DNA of 64,000 nucleotides, taken from the NCBI RefSeq assembly GCF_030463535.1, contig NC_132878.1, positions 28,984,261-29,048,260 of the forward strand, read 5' to 3'. The notes below the pieces were generated by a model. That model saw only the letters and a program-made list of their open reading frames with translations, was not told the DNA's origin and made no database searches. Shown here in pieces: positions 46,635-58,379 of this stretch; the first letter of the stretch is position 1; every line of letters begins with the position of its first letter. A program made the position numbers and the translations under genes. The stretch is from Salminus brasiliensis. Its lineage: Eukaryota > Chordata > Actinopteri > Characiformes > Bryconidae.

Positions 46635-47931
46635 CAGTGGGGAAAAAAGTATTTAGTCAGTCACCAATTGTGCAAGTTCTCCCACTTAAAAAGATGAGAG
46701 AGGCCTGTAATTGAAATCATAGGTAGACCTCAACAATGAGAGACAAAATGAGAAAAAAAAAAAATCTGAAAATCACATTGTCTGATTTTTAAAGAATTCA
46801 TTTGCAAATAATGGTGGAAAATCAGTATTTGGTCACCTACAAACAAGCAAGATTTTTGGCTGTCACAGACCTGTAACTTCTTCTTTAAGAGGCTTCTCTG
46901 TCCTCCACTCATTACCTGTATTAATGGCTTGAACTCGTTAACAGTATAAAAGACATCTGCCCACAACCTCAAACAGGCACACTCCAAACTCCACTATGGT
47001 GAAGACCAAAGAGCTGTCTAAGGACACCAGAAACAAAATTGTAGACCTGCACCAGGCTGGGAAGACTGAATCTGCAATAGGCAAGCAGCTCGGTGTGAAG
47101 AAATCTACTGTGGGAGCAATAATCAGAAAATGGGAGACATACAAGACCACTGCTAATCTCCTTCGATCAGGGGCTCCACGCAAGATCTCAGCCCGTGACT
47201 CAAAATGATCACAAGAATGGTGAGCAAAAATCCCAGAACCACACGGGGGGACCTAGTGAATGATCTGCAGAAAGCTGGGACCAACGTTACAAACACACTA
47301 CGCCGCCAGGGACTCAGATCTTGCAGTGCCAGACGTGTTCCCCTGCTTAAGCCAGTACATATCTGGGCGTGTCTGAAGTTTGCTAGAGAGCATTTGGATG
47401 TTCCGGAAGAGTATTGGGAGAATGTCTTATGTTCAGATGAAACCAAAGTAGAACTGTTTGGTACAAACACAACTTGTTGTGTTTGGAGGAGAGTGAATGC
47501 TGAGTTGCATCCAAAGAACACCATACCAACTGTGAAGCATGGGGGTGGCAACATCATGCTTTGGGGCTGTTTCTCTGCAAAGGGAATAGGACGACTGGTC
47601 CGTGTACATGAAAGAATGAATGGGGCCATGTATTGTGAGATTTTCAGTGCAAACCTCCTTCCATCAGCAAAGGCATTGAAGATGAAACGTGGCTGGGTCT
47701 TTCAGCATGACAATGATCCCAAACACACTGCCAGGGCAACAAAGGAGTGGCTTCATAAGAAGCATTTCAAGGTCCTGGAGTGGCCTAGCCAGTCTCCAGA
47801 TCTCAACCCCATAGAAAACCTTTGGAGGGAGTTGAAAGTCCGTGTTGCCCGCCCGTCAATTACAGGCCTCTCTCATCTTTTTAAGCGGGAGAACTTGCAC
47901 AATTGGTGACTAAGTACTTTTTTCCCACACT
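46635..47931 (+). mobile_element. Tc1-like transposon, second family, internally deleted
   Basis: This starts CAGTGGGGAAAAAAGTATTT after a TA (46633-46634) and is closely related to 35017-36598 in the opposite orientation. Near 47850 the transposase sequence jumps directly into inverted-repeat sequence (GTCAATTACAGGCCTCTCTC). About 45 C-terminal codons and the inner part of the right end are therefore missing. The right end finishes with CCCACACTC instead of CCCCACTG, so it is degraded. Confidence 0.9.
46996..47850 (+). pseudogene. Tc1 transposase pseudogene, frameshifted and C-terminally deleted
   Basis: The frame begins [20 protein letters not shown] at 46996 with a good helix-turn-helix region. 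It stops at about 47208 because a GTGACTCAAAATG segment is one base shorter than GTGGGGTCAAAATG in the sister copy. From 47205 the shifted frame continues with [19 protein letters not shown], a [10 protein letters not shown] block, [24 protein letters not shown] and NPIENLWRE. All three catalytic acidic positions are kept. After KVRVA the frame runs into inverted-repeat DNA and adds foreign residues to 47909. It cannot make a normal transposase. Confidence 0.88.
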
Positions 47932-47939
47932 CAATTTAT

Positions 47940-49390
47940 AATAAATAAAAAAATAAAAAAGAGGGTGTATTTACTATTGCATTTACCAAAAATCTACAGA
48001 ATGTGTCATCTGGCCAGGACAGTATTAACACGTGCCCACACACATCTATGATCACACCGTGCTGACTGAGTGCTTGATTTGGGTGGTGGTGATGATTAAA
48101 TATTTCTATATTTAAAAAGGTTCATTTTGGAAATACATACATAAAGCAAATGTACAGTTCTAAGAAAAGAAATTCATTGTCAGGCATCTAATATAATCTA
48201 CCACTGTAATGTCCTTGAAGTCCAAGGTAAGGGTCAGGAACCCCTATAGGTCCATGATGTACAGCCAGGGGATTTAATTTCTGACTCAGTATTATCGTTC
48301 ATTTGAGCCTTGTTGTTAATAAGTAGTTCCTAAATCCTATGTTGATGTTATAGGGTTTCAGGGTGGTTGCTATGGCATGCTACGGGTTAAGAACCCCTGC
48401 TTTAGGGAACCAAAAGTGGTTCTTCTGTGACCTCTTCTTTCTAGCATCTTTATTTTAGGAGGGGCTGCTGAGTCAACTTCAAGTCAAGTTCTACTTTATC
48501 TGAAGCAAGGTTTATGCAGTAAATCCTGACGCTTTAGATGAGTAGGGGTTTAAGGTGACAAAACACATTGAGGGTGGAAAGTCTGTGTAAACTGCGGAGG
48601 TTTATGCCAATTATATCATTTGGTGAACATGGCGTGACATGTGTCACTCTTGGTTGTGAATGAAATGTGTGATGTGGAAGTGCTACTGGCCATAAACAAA
48701 GCCAGAGTCCCCCTGTCCTCCAGCGCTTTCTGGGTAAAGGCCATCTGAAGAAGCAGCATGCTCATCAAATCTGAGACGCAGTAGAGACACTAGCCACACT
48801 GACAGTATAATTAATTTCATCACTTGTGGCATCAAAGCACTTGTGCCTTAGTGACGTTACACCCCAAATACTCCACCGACAAACATATCTGAAGGTAAAC
48901 AGAAATAGAAAACAGAGATGTAAACAAAGCACACCATAATTACATGTGTTCTGCCAAAACAGAGTTTGGGGTTGAAAGCTTGATTCCTCCAAACTCATCT
49001 GTGACAAAAGCACACCTACAGGATAATGGGACTCTAAATGGAGACTAAATGACCTGGAAATGCTTTTAATGGCAGATTTGCACAAGGTTGGTCAATGCTA
49101 TTCATAAATATATAACTAGATGAAGTGTCAAGGTCTCTCCTTTCTTTGCTTTCACAAATCCTTGCTGTCTAGAACCAGCTCACCTAAAACATGTCCTCAT
49201 AGCATTAATAGAGCCTGTCTGCCATAATACTGATTCTTCTTGACCTTTCTGCAGCCTATAATATAACCACAAAGTCCTCCATTATCCATCTCCATCAAAT
49301 ACAGTAAGAAAAAAAAAGATTTACTCTTAAGAAATGTGTCTGAAAAGTTGAATATATATTTTTTTACATTTTGTTTTACATTTATGTTGA
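47940..49390. other. Unannotated stretch
   Basis: No recognised gene. Short minus-strand open frames (48765-49085, 49197-49415) show no domain. Confidence 0.35.
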
Positions 49391-49394
49391 GGAG

Positions 49395-50285
49395 GCAAAA
49401 ATCAGATCCTCTCAACTTCTGTGAGGTTGGGCAGCTATTTTCAGGTCTTTCCAGAGATGTTCAATTGGGTTCAAATCAGGGCTCTGGCTGGGCCACTTAA
49501 GGATATTTAAGAGTTATCCCTACGCCCTTCCTGTATGCTTAGGGTCATTGTCTTGGAAGGGGAACCCTTGGCCCAGTCTAAAGTTCAGAGCACTCTGGAT
49601 CAGATTTTCATGAAGAATATAGCTGTACCATTCTGCTTCATTCCGCTTTCCCTCAACCCTGACCAGTCTCCCTGTCTCCGCCACTGAAAAACACCCCCAC
49701 AGCATGATGATTTTGAGCAGTTCTGGGTTCTTCCAGACATTGAGCTAAGAATTAAGGCTAAAAAATTCAATTTTGGTTTCACCAGACATGAACATCTTGT
49801 TTCCCCACAGTCTGAGAGTCCTTTCTCGTGGGAAATGAGGCTTCTGTCTGGCCACTCTGCAGCACTCAACCAAGCTGGGTTTTATGGCAATGTTGGTTGA
49901 CCTTCTGGAAGTTTCTCCCATCTGCACACAATATCTTTGGAGCTCAGCCAGAGTGACCATTGGGTTCTTGGTCACTTCATCTACCTAGGCCCTTCTTCAC
50001 CAATTACTTAGTTTGGTGGGGTGGCAAGCTCTAGAAAAAGTCCAGGTTGTTCCCAACGTCATCCAATTAATAATTGTGGAGGCCGCAGTGTTCTTGGCAA
50101 CTGTTAGTGCAGCATTTTTTGTAGCCTTCTTTAGATCTGTGCATCCACACATTCCTGTCTCTGAGCTCTATAAAATGTGAAAAAAGTGCCAGAGTCTGAG
50201 GACTTTCCGAATGTACCAAATGCTTAGAAAATCAACACCACATGTCATTTGTGCAGGGGTGCTCAAACTTTTGCATATGTTATAT
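49395..50285 (-). mobile_element. Tc1-like transposon relic
   Basis: The plus strand reads antisense to a Tc1 transposase: CAATTGGGTTCAAATCAGGG (antisense LNPIE), GGTCATTGTCTTGGAAGGGG (antisense of the DND region), AACACCCCCACAGCATGATG (antisense of HGGG..WGCF) and TTTTGGTTTCACCAGACATG (antisense SDE). The right end finishes GGGGTGCTCAAACTTTTGCA. Minus-strand fragments such as MLWGCFSVAETGRLVRVEGK at about 49705 confirm the direction. Many stops; inactive. Confidence 0.78.
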
Positions 50286-50299
50286 AATCAGAGTGTGTA

Positions 50300-52420
50300 C
50301 ACAAGATAAGTCTTAGGCCCTGTGTTTATTTACAGGAAGAACATTTCTTTTCGTGGAACGACCACAAGGGCAGAATAAGCCTTACTGGGTTTTGATGAAA
50401 ATATTTTAAGATTCTCTGTGACTTAATGCACTGTTAGTGGAACGTGGAGGGCCATAAACTCGGCTTTATTTGTGTGTTCAAGAGCGCCAGTAAAACCAGG
50501 AAACACCCAGAATGTCTTGCTCCACACAGCTCCTTTTCTAACCTCATTTAAAGCACATCAAGCATTTTTTGCTGCACATTTACCTGTACAGCAAACTGCA
50601 GTGTACTACTGCAGACCTAAACTTTAATCGCATGTATATGTACAGTATATACCTTCTACAGAGTTAAACTGACCACACTGAAGCTGCACAAGTGAGCTGG
50701 AAGGTGCAGCTGTGGTCTCCTCCAGTGGACAGGGCTGTTATTTTATATAGTGCGTACCCCCCTGAGGTGCAGAACCACAGCACAACAGGAACGAGTTCTG
50801 AAGCCATAGGGGAAACAACTCTGTCTGTAGACAGAAGCATGGCGCTGCCGCCCTGTGAAGTCACTTTATAATGACTAAGTTTGGAAGACGGTCCACCACA
50901 GTGACCATTGCCTCACCACTGGTCAGTATCTACTGCTTTAGAGCTTTAGGTAATTGCGCTACTCCCCACCATCTCTGGAGCCAGATATTGGTTTATTTAA
51001 GAAACAGCAGCTGTTAGCAGGCACTGGTCCTCCCACTGGACGTACAGACATGCAGGGAGGGTTTTGTTTTTGTGAAGTTGAACTGATTTGTAAAGTTGAA
51101 GCACCTTAACCAAGAGGTCCAGGCTTTACAGAGACACTAGTCACATTTACATGCAGCCAGTCAGAATAGAAAACGTCCACATATACACCTCAATCGAAAT
51201 AGACTAGTTCGACTGAGGCCACTCTGAACACTATCTGATTGAATGAGACGGGTAATCCTTTAAATAATCTGTTAAATAGAAAAACAATAACAGCCATGTA
51301 AACACCTGTATCCGATTACATTCCCGATCGGAAAGCTTAAGATTGTTCTGCGCATAAGAGGGATAATCTTTCTATCAAGTAGCATAAAATCATAAACGAT
51401 GGCTGGACATTTTGCTCCCAGTCAAAATCTGAAAATTGTCACTCTCATCCAGAGGTTTTGTGTTGGCAGCAGCTTGTGTGCCTTGGTTTATTTTCCGGAG
51501 TCCGCAATCATTTCAATGCAAGCAATCAAAAAAACGAACACACCAACTCAAAACTCAGGTAGCTGCTCCTACTCTGACCGGGCTCGCATGTTGCCAGTTG
51601 TCATGGTATACTAGCATGCACATAAACCGAGATTTTCATCTGATTATTGAGTAGAGTGTACATAAACACATCAGCCTTGATCTAAAATCGTAATGAATTC
51701 AATCTGATCAGAGAAAATCTTGTATGTAAGCGTAGCCAGTGAGAGGAATCAGGTTCAAAAGTGGATAATATATTAAACAGTTCTGTACATATGAGGGTGG
51801 AGTTACCCACTAACACTCAAAATAGGGACACATCATATTCCATCACATTATGTTATACTATATTAAAAGCAGCAAGCCATGTGTTACTAGTCATGATTTG
51901 ACATATAATCAGATTTGATTTAAAATAATAAACCTGCCGGTTTAAATAAAGTCAGCCTTTCTGCAACAGTAGAGAAGAGGAGATAAATAAGCTTGTTTTT
52001 CTTCAGTTCTGTGCTTGAGAGTAAAAACAGCAGCAGATCAGAGTCAATGCAGCAGCACACTCATGACTGCTGGACAAGGGAAGCTCTTATTTGGGGAAGA
52101 GGGGGTGTCCACACTATCTTTAACTGTTCTGGACACAAACCCACACTCACACACACACAGAGCATGCTGTGTATCGGACGTGTGATACGCTGCACAAACA
52201 GAATGTGTGGGTAAACAGAACTTCATCCTCAGTTCATCTTCATTCATTGTTTCTGGTTTTCTGTTCTCTGCCAACAGCGATTCGAAAACAGAAGTAAACA
52301 AAGAAGAAAAAGGCTCTGAGCTATTTTAGTCTGACTGGTAGCTGGAGACTAAAATTTATCTCACAGTATAATTATGGCTTCTAGCGGTTTTGGTATAGAT
52401 CACTGCAAGTGGTATATCAA
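50300..52420. other. Unannotated stretch
   Basis: No supported exon. A pair of similar segments (51120-51190 and 53805-53895: TTTACAGAGACACTAG, CAGTCAGAATAGAA) shows a dispersed repeat of unknown type. Confidence 0.4.
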
Positions 52421-52424
52421 GTAT

Positions 52425-52872
52425 TAAGGGCATCAGTTCCTCCAGTGTTTCTGCTGAAATCATTGGTATTAACAGGGAGTCTGTCCCTTTTTGCAGCAGT
52501 AATGCCTTTTCTGTTCAGAGATGACTTTACACTAAATGTTGGAACACTGTGAGGAAGATTTGACTGTATTCGGCCCTGCAAGAGCGAGAGCACCACCAAT
52601 TACAGAATCTAATGTTTGTCTAATGATGATTAATCCTGCCACTCCAAATCCTCCCAAATATGTTGGATGGAGCTCCATTACTTCAGAGAACACAGCTCCA
52701 CTGCTCATCAGCCCAATGCTGGGGGCTTTGTACGCCTGGGTATAGTGACAGCTCACAGCTACTCCAGAGTGTCCCGTCCCATCAGTCAATTCTTTTCTTT
52801 GGCAATGGAACATAACGTAAAGCAGCAAACAATAAAAAGGGCTGTCCACAAACTTCAGGACATACAGTGCAT
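52425..52872. mobile_element. Non-autonomous mariner-like MITE
   Basis: Characteristic blocks: TTGGATGGAGCTCCATTACT, AGAACACAGCTCCACTGCTC, CAGCCCAATGCTGGGGGCTT, and an end GCTGTCCACAAACTTCAGGA followed by CATACAGTG. This matches a frequent fish MITE ending in 'gtccacaaacttttggacatatagtg'. It has no coding capacity. A piece recurs at 53893-53930. Confidence 0.65.
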
Positions 52873-53892
52873 ACATTGCAAAAATGCCATTCATCCATAA
52901 CTGAACTGGGTTTAAAGATAAATGGGTTAAATGGGTTTAAAAATATTTTTCATTACAATTATTTGATTCAAAGTTCAGAGTTAAGTGAGCTCAGTTCAAT
53001 TACTTGTTACCATATTAAGTCCTTTTTAGTTTAAACGGATGATTTTGTGTATATTTAACATTAAAATTCACTATTTAAGGGACCTGCTCCTGTGTTACCT
53101 TTTGAACTTCTATTGTAAATCGACCGCTAAGTGCTTTCCTCTTTTATGTTTGAATCAGTGCTGCTCTAAAAAACTGTGGAACATAAAGTGGCTCCAAAAG
53201 CAACATAATTATGAATTAGAGCCATTCCAGGGAACTGCAGTTCTGCTTCCTCATCGGCAGCCAAGATCCAATCTAACAATAACAAACAAGGTCAAAATCC
53301 TTCACCGTGTTTCACCGTCCAAAAACATTCAGTGAAAAGTGAAACAATGTGATAAACAGGGGTCAGAACCTCACTCCTGACCAGGTAAGCTTCAATTTGT
53401 CCACCTAAAGGGTAAATCTCTGCATAATTTAAGTTGTGAACAGGTGGGTTTCATGGTGGGTTGGTGTGAAATGTTCACACCAGCTCTAAAAACTCCCTCA
53501 CAGAGAAGTTATTACAACTTATTACAAATTAGTTTCTAGGGTGCTGCTTGGTGGTTGATAGGCGGTTGCTACTCTGCTGCTAAGTGGTTGCAATGGTATC
53601 CTAGATGGGTGACATGGGGATAGCTGAACACAAAAAATAATGATGCAGCAATCAAGTGGCATTAAATCCCCACTATTCCTTGCTGTAGACTCTTTAGTAG
53701 AAGGTGAACCGATTCTAAATGAACTGAAATATATCTATGAACTATTGTAGTTCTATTAACAGCGGGCACGGGTACAATTAAAGTACCTTTAACAAGAGAC
53801 CCGGGCTTTACAGAGACACTAGCCACATTTAAATGCAGCCTGCCAATTCATTAATAATCCAACTGATAACTCAGTCAGAATAGAAGACGTCC

Positions 53893-53927
53893 AGAGAACA
53901 CAGCTCCACTGCTCATCAGCCCAATGC

Positions 53928-53966
<39 letters not shown>
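53893..53966. repeat. MITE fragment joined to a (TA)n run
   Basis: AGAGAACACAGCTCCACTGC and TCATCAGCCCAATGC repeat the sequence at 52674-52715. They run directly into (TA)n at 53932-53966. Confidence 0.8.
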
Positions 53967-53970
<4 letters not shown>

Positions 53971-54269
53971 CAAATATAATATATTATATATATAAATATA
54001 ATATAATATCTCATTTGTGCTAATGGTTTTGGGTTCTCCTTCAGGATTCATCAACTCTACTGATTCACGTTAACATTGTATTCATCATTCAAGATAGTGA
54101 ATGGCGCAGAAACGTGATGAGTTGTTATGTTTGGCCTTGAGATAAAAATGTCTCTAAACTAATTTAGTTAGGGCAGCCGTGTCCAAACATTTAACCTAGA
54201 AAAATATGAAGTTTCAACAACCTAAACAAACAACCATCTGAGTTTTTACAGATCTAGATCTACACCCTC

Positions 54270-54310
54270 TAAAAAGGTTCTTTGAGGTTCTTTGATGAAC
54301 ATAATGGGAT
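54270..54310. repeat. GGTTCTTT-type MITE-like fragment
   Basis: The motif AAAAAGGTTCTTTGAGGTTC with a following TTTGATGAAC resembles the short palindromic repeats near 31.5 and 41.1 kb. Confidence 0.4.
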
Positions 54311-54544
54311 TATTTAAAGCCATTTGGACGCCTGCAATGTTTTTTTGCTTGGTTACAAGTGTTGTACAATAAGAGAAAACATTCTAGATCACAACCATTA
54401 CACTGCTTTTAAAGCTCTTCTACATTCCAACCGACTCAAAAACTCAAAACCAACAAGCCTATCGCCCCAACAGTGAAGAGGTAGACCAGTGGAGAATGAA
54501 AACCTACAAGGCTTCCACAGATTGGACTTTTTATGAAGAGCAAC

Positions 54545-54680
54545 AGATAGACTAGCTAAGGGGTGGGCAATCCGGTCCAGGAGGGTGCCGGATCCCTGTA
54601 CAGTTTTTTTTGCCAGATTAAACAGGTCTGTTAGAGCAGGGACATCAGCAAACTGTGCTAGACTTCTCCCCGGGTGCCTA
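54545..54680 (+). repeat. Non-autonomous DNA transposon-like repeat fragment
   Basis: GGGGTGGGCAATCCGGTCCA followed by GGAGGGTGCCGGATCCCTGT is of the same general type as 9880-10075. Confidence 0.5.
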
Positions 54681-54779
54681 CCAATGGACAAGATGAATAC
54701 ACAGATCGGAACGTCACAAATTGGCTTGTGTGAGGACAGCTGCATTTCAACTAAAGCACAGGTAAAATACAGTAATGAC

Positions 54780-55400
54780 AAGCCATGGTTTTCAGCTTAA
54801 CCCAGGCAACTTCGAAAAGGAGGCAGTGGAGTGGAAATGGATTTCCCTACAAAAAGGGACAAATACAGACTACAGAGCAAAGGATCAAAGCAACAACAAG
54901 AAAACACACAAGCTGAAAAGCCACATTGCTGCCAACAACTCAGCTTCAGTTTGGAAAGACCTGCAGGAGATTACCAACTACAAAGCAAGGAAAACGACCG
55001 CCAAGTCCCCTATGACCTGAACAAGGTTTATAGCAGTTATAAGAGCGCAAAGGACAATCACCAGCCCCCTCCAACCTGGCTCTTTCATGTCTGCCCATGC
55101 TTAACTTGCAGGCCATTTGAAGGCCCTTCAGGAGTCAAAAGGTGAGAAAAACTCTAGGAGCGAAAATAGTCTTATCCTCGACCCTAAAGCATTGGGATGA
55201 ACTGGCACTAATCCTCACATTTTTAACACATAACTGGAACTTCAGCTCCAGTCCACATTCATCATCCCAATCCCCAAAAAACAAACAAACATTACAGGAC
55301 CAAATGACAACAAGCTGGTTGCCCTGATCTCTTCAAAAACACCAGGTTTTAAACACCTGGCCCTAGCCCACCTGTAGTCTATCATAGACCTTTAGTTAGA
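54780..55400 (+). mobile_element. Rex1/CR1-like LINE fragment (degraded)
   Basis: Broken plus-strand frames encode pieces typical of the linker and reverse transcriptase start of fish Rex1-type LINEs: NNSASVWKDLQEITNYKARK (near 54930-54990), DLNKVYSSYKSAKDNHQPPP (near 55015-55075), FNTxLELQLQ-like sequence, then a frame reading STFIIPIPKKQTNITGPND and LVALIS at about 55250-55330. Frameshifts are frequent. Neither an endonuclease nor a 3' end is visible. The clade is judged from motif memory. Confidence 0.65.
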
Positions 55401-55748
55401 ACCTCTGCAGTTGGCATACAGAGCAATACAGAGTCTCTTAATGATGCTCTAAACAGGCCTGCACTGAGTCTTGGGTAATGGGGGTATTCTGGGTAAAGCC
55501 TAGGGCTGCAAGTTCACCCACGCCCAACCCGGAGCATCGAACCAGCCTGCCTCGCCCGTCCGTTCACACGGCTGCAAACTGCCTCTTAGTGGCGTGCCAA
55601 CATTATTAAAGCGTTAAATCTGTTGGCCATTTATTTCTTTCAGGAGCTAAGCTATCTTTAACCTCCCCTCAGCACGGCTTCCATCAACCTGCAATTACTT
55701 TCTCCACTCGTAGTGTGTGCCATCTTCAGGTCACACACATGCACACTT

Positions 55749-55802
<54 letters not shown>

Positions 55803-55980
55803 CTGGTACAAAAATGACTGCAGTAAAAACAATTATTAAAGAGTATTTTGTCATATTTAATTATAAAATGGAGAGTGTTATGGAGAGGCCACTCTTTCCT
55901 CTTTCAGACTAGCACTGTCAGATGCTAACAGTAACGTCAGCTAATTGTAAAACAATGATAGATAATTAAAGACAAGACAA
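55401..55980. repeat. Unannotated stretch with (CA)n
   Basis: Nothing recognised except a 50-bp (CA)n run at 55750-55799. Confidence 0.6.
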
Positions 55981-55984
55981 GACA

Positions 55985-56196
55985 AGCATATTCACCATAG
56001 TGTTGGGCACATGAAATTTGGCCCACACACACACACACACGTGATCAAACACACACACTGCGACAGTGAGCCCGGAGTGGTGGGCAGCCATTGCAGCAGC
56101 GCCCAGGGAGCAGAGAGGATGCATATTGCATACTGAACCCACAACCCTGTTTGTCAATAGATCAGCGCTCCAACCGCTGAGCCACCACTGCCCCAC
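55985..56196 (-). repeat. tRNA-derived SINE, copy 3 (truncated)
   Basis: The minus strand starts with GGGGCAGTGGTGGCTCAGCG at the right edge and has a degraded box B (GGGTTCAGTATGC). It then has a shortened body with CTCCCTGGGCGCTGC and CA-rich sequence. Same family as 24480-24770 and 30748-31047. Confidence 0.8.
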
Positions 56197-56589
56197 AATG
56201 ATCAAGGTGTTAGTTATTACATTAATTTTGCAGATTTTTACATTTTTACAGAGCAGTGTAGTTTATAACTAGTTTTAGGTGGTTTCTGGGTTGTTGTGGA
56301 TAGTTTTTTAGGGATGCTGACATCATTCTGGGTACTTTTAGGCCTGTCGGGATAATTACGTTATCGACTTCTCTTATAATACATGGAAATATATGGACAT
56401 TATAGTCTTTGCTGACCTCGATATTTCCCATCACTTGTGGGTATTTTAGACAGTCCCGCTGATCTGTTTTCTTTTCTGCTGTGGGGAGAGGACGAATCTG
56501 TGAGCGGACAGTGACTTCTATCGTGTAGGAAAAGAATGCAGTGCTTGTCAGAGCATCAATAATAATGGCGCCGCCGTACACACAGAGCG

Positions 56590-56870
56590 GAGTTCTGCGT
56601 AGTTTTTCAAATGTTTTGGGAAGTCCTTGGAAAGTTTTCAGTGATGTGTAGTTTTTAGATGGTTTTCGAACAGTTTCAGTTCTTGGGCAGTTTTTAGGTA
56701 GTTTAAATAGTTTTTGGGTAATTTATAGGTAGTTTCTTGGTAGGTCTCAAATGTGTGTAATTTTTTAATTTTGACATAGCTTTCTGGGTAGTTTTCCGTT
56801 CGTTTTCAGACAGTTTTTGAGCAGTTTCCAGATTTTTTTTATGGATAGTTTTGGGGTAATTTTCAGAAGA
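56590..56870 (+). repeat. AGTTTTTAGGTAGTTTTTGG-type degenerate minisatellite
   Basis: Units of about 20 bp based on GGTAGTTTTTGGGCAGTTTT, with variable spacing, fill this T-rich stretch. Confidence 0.75.
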
Positions 56871-56879
56871 ATCTGTATG

Positions 56880-57298
56880 AAACATGTTTTAAAGCATTTC
56901 CTTTAAACCATTTCAATTCAAAAGCTACTTAAAATTAAATAATGTAGAAATAAGAAATAGAATAGAAATAAAAGAAATAATAGAAATAGAAATTCTATTT
57001 AATAGAAATAAAAATCTTATTCCTACAACAGTCTCATAATGAGACATACTGCATTACTGACCGAAATTCCATTTAATTTTTAAACACAGTGTACTACACA
57101 CAATTTCTACACAGTGTACTATGTTGGGAACCAATACTGGAGAACTACATGAGTCAGAAGAGTTCAGAAAAAGAGGTTACCATCACAGGCAGAAACCTTC
57201 AGTACAAACACAAACAACTCCTTTGTATATGTATTTGCAATTATTCTTAAAAATGAGTTTGACACATATGCAACCTGATCAGGAGATTGATTCTATGC

Positions 57299-57344
<46 letters not shown>

Positions 57345-57350
57345 CAATAA
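56880..57350. repeat. AT-rich sequence and (CA)n
   Basis: GAAATAGAATAGAAATA-like reiterations at 56945-57015 and a (CA)n run at 57301-57342. No gene. Confidence 0.6.
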
Positions 57351-57829
57351 ACTGTGGCACATTAAGGTCTTCACATGCTTTAAATCCTGCAACAGCCTCT
57401 CAACAAGCTCTTAGAGCATTACACTTTCAGCACATCTGATAAACCTCACATTTCTGTGACTCATTGTACATAATGGGCCTCTTCAGCAAGTCTGCACTTC
57501 AGTGCTATTTCCACATAGAAATGCCTCTCAAAACTAAATGTTCTATTTAGAGATGGTAAATGGTCTGTATTAAGATTAGAACTCCAGTTCTAAAATGTTT
57601 TCCAAAAATACGTTTGACTGCACGATTGAAGTGGCCAAAAACATCTTCACCAAAGTTTATTAAGGCACACCTGCTTCAGCTAACCAGTTGTTTTAGAGGA
57701 CCTGACCACCTGACCCTCTTTAGGACTGGGGAACGCTGGCTCCCACAGACGAAAAAAAGGTAACTGTTAACGTCAGTTGTCCTTCTGTCAATCAATGCCA
57801 TAGTGAAAGAATCTCCATAAAACTACTAA

Positions 57830-58300
57830 ACCATTCAGTACTTTCTAATGTTGAAGTGTTCAATACTTCCTAAAGCTGAAGCATTCAGTATTTTCTACAG
57901 CTGAGCATTCAGTACTTTCTAAAGCTGAAGCATTCAGTACACCTTCCAGCTGAGCATTCAGTATTTTCTAAAGCTGAAGCATTCAGTACACCTTCCAGCT
58001 GAGCATTCAGTATTTTCTAAAGCTGAAGCATTCAGTACTCCCTGCATTCAGTACACCCTACACCTGAGCATTCAGTATTTTCTAAAGCTGAAGCATTTAG
58101 TACTCCCTACAGCTGAGCATTCAGTATTTTCTAAAGCTGAAGCATTCAGTACACCCTACAGCTGAGCATTCAGTATTTTTCTAAAGCTGAAGCATTTAGT
58201 ACACCCTACAGCTGAGCATTCAGTATTTTCTAAAGCTGAAGCATTCAGTACTCCCTAAAGCTGAAGCATTCAGCATTTCTTATAGTTGAAGTGCTCAGCT
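57830..58300 (+). repeat. About 49-bp dimeric minisatellite upstream of col10a1
   Basis: Alternating half-units CATTCAGTATTTTCTAAAGC+TGAAG and CATTCAGTACACCCTACAGC+TGAG form about ten dimers. The array decays towards 58370. It lies about 1.6 kb upstream of the col10a1 TATA box. Confidence 0.93.
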
Positions 58301-58379
58301 ATTCCTAAAGTCAAATCATTCAGTGCTTTCCAAGGACAAAGAGTTCAGTTATTCCTTAAGAATACAGATCATCCCAAAG

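Noticed and set aside
54398-54781. Minus-strand 127-codon frame as an nt5dc1 5' exon
   Set aside because: The peptide shows no similarity to the remembered nt5dc1 N-terminal half and overlaps a dispersed repeat.
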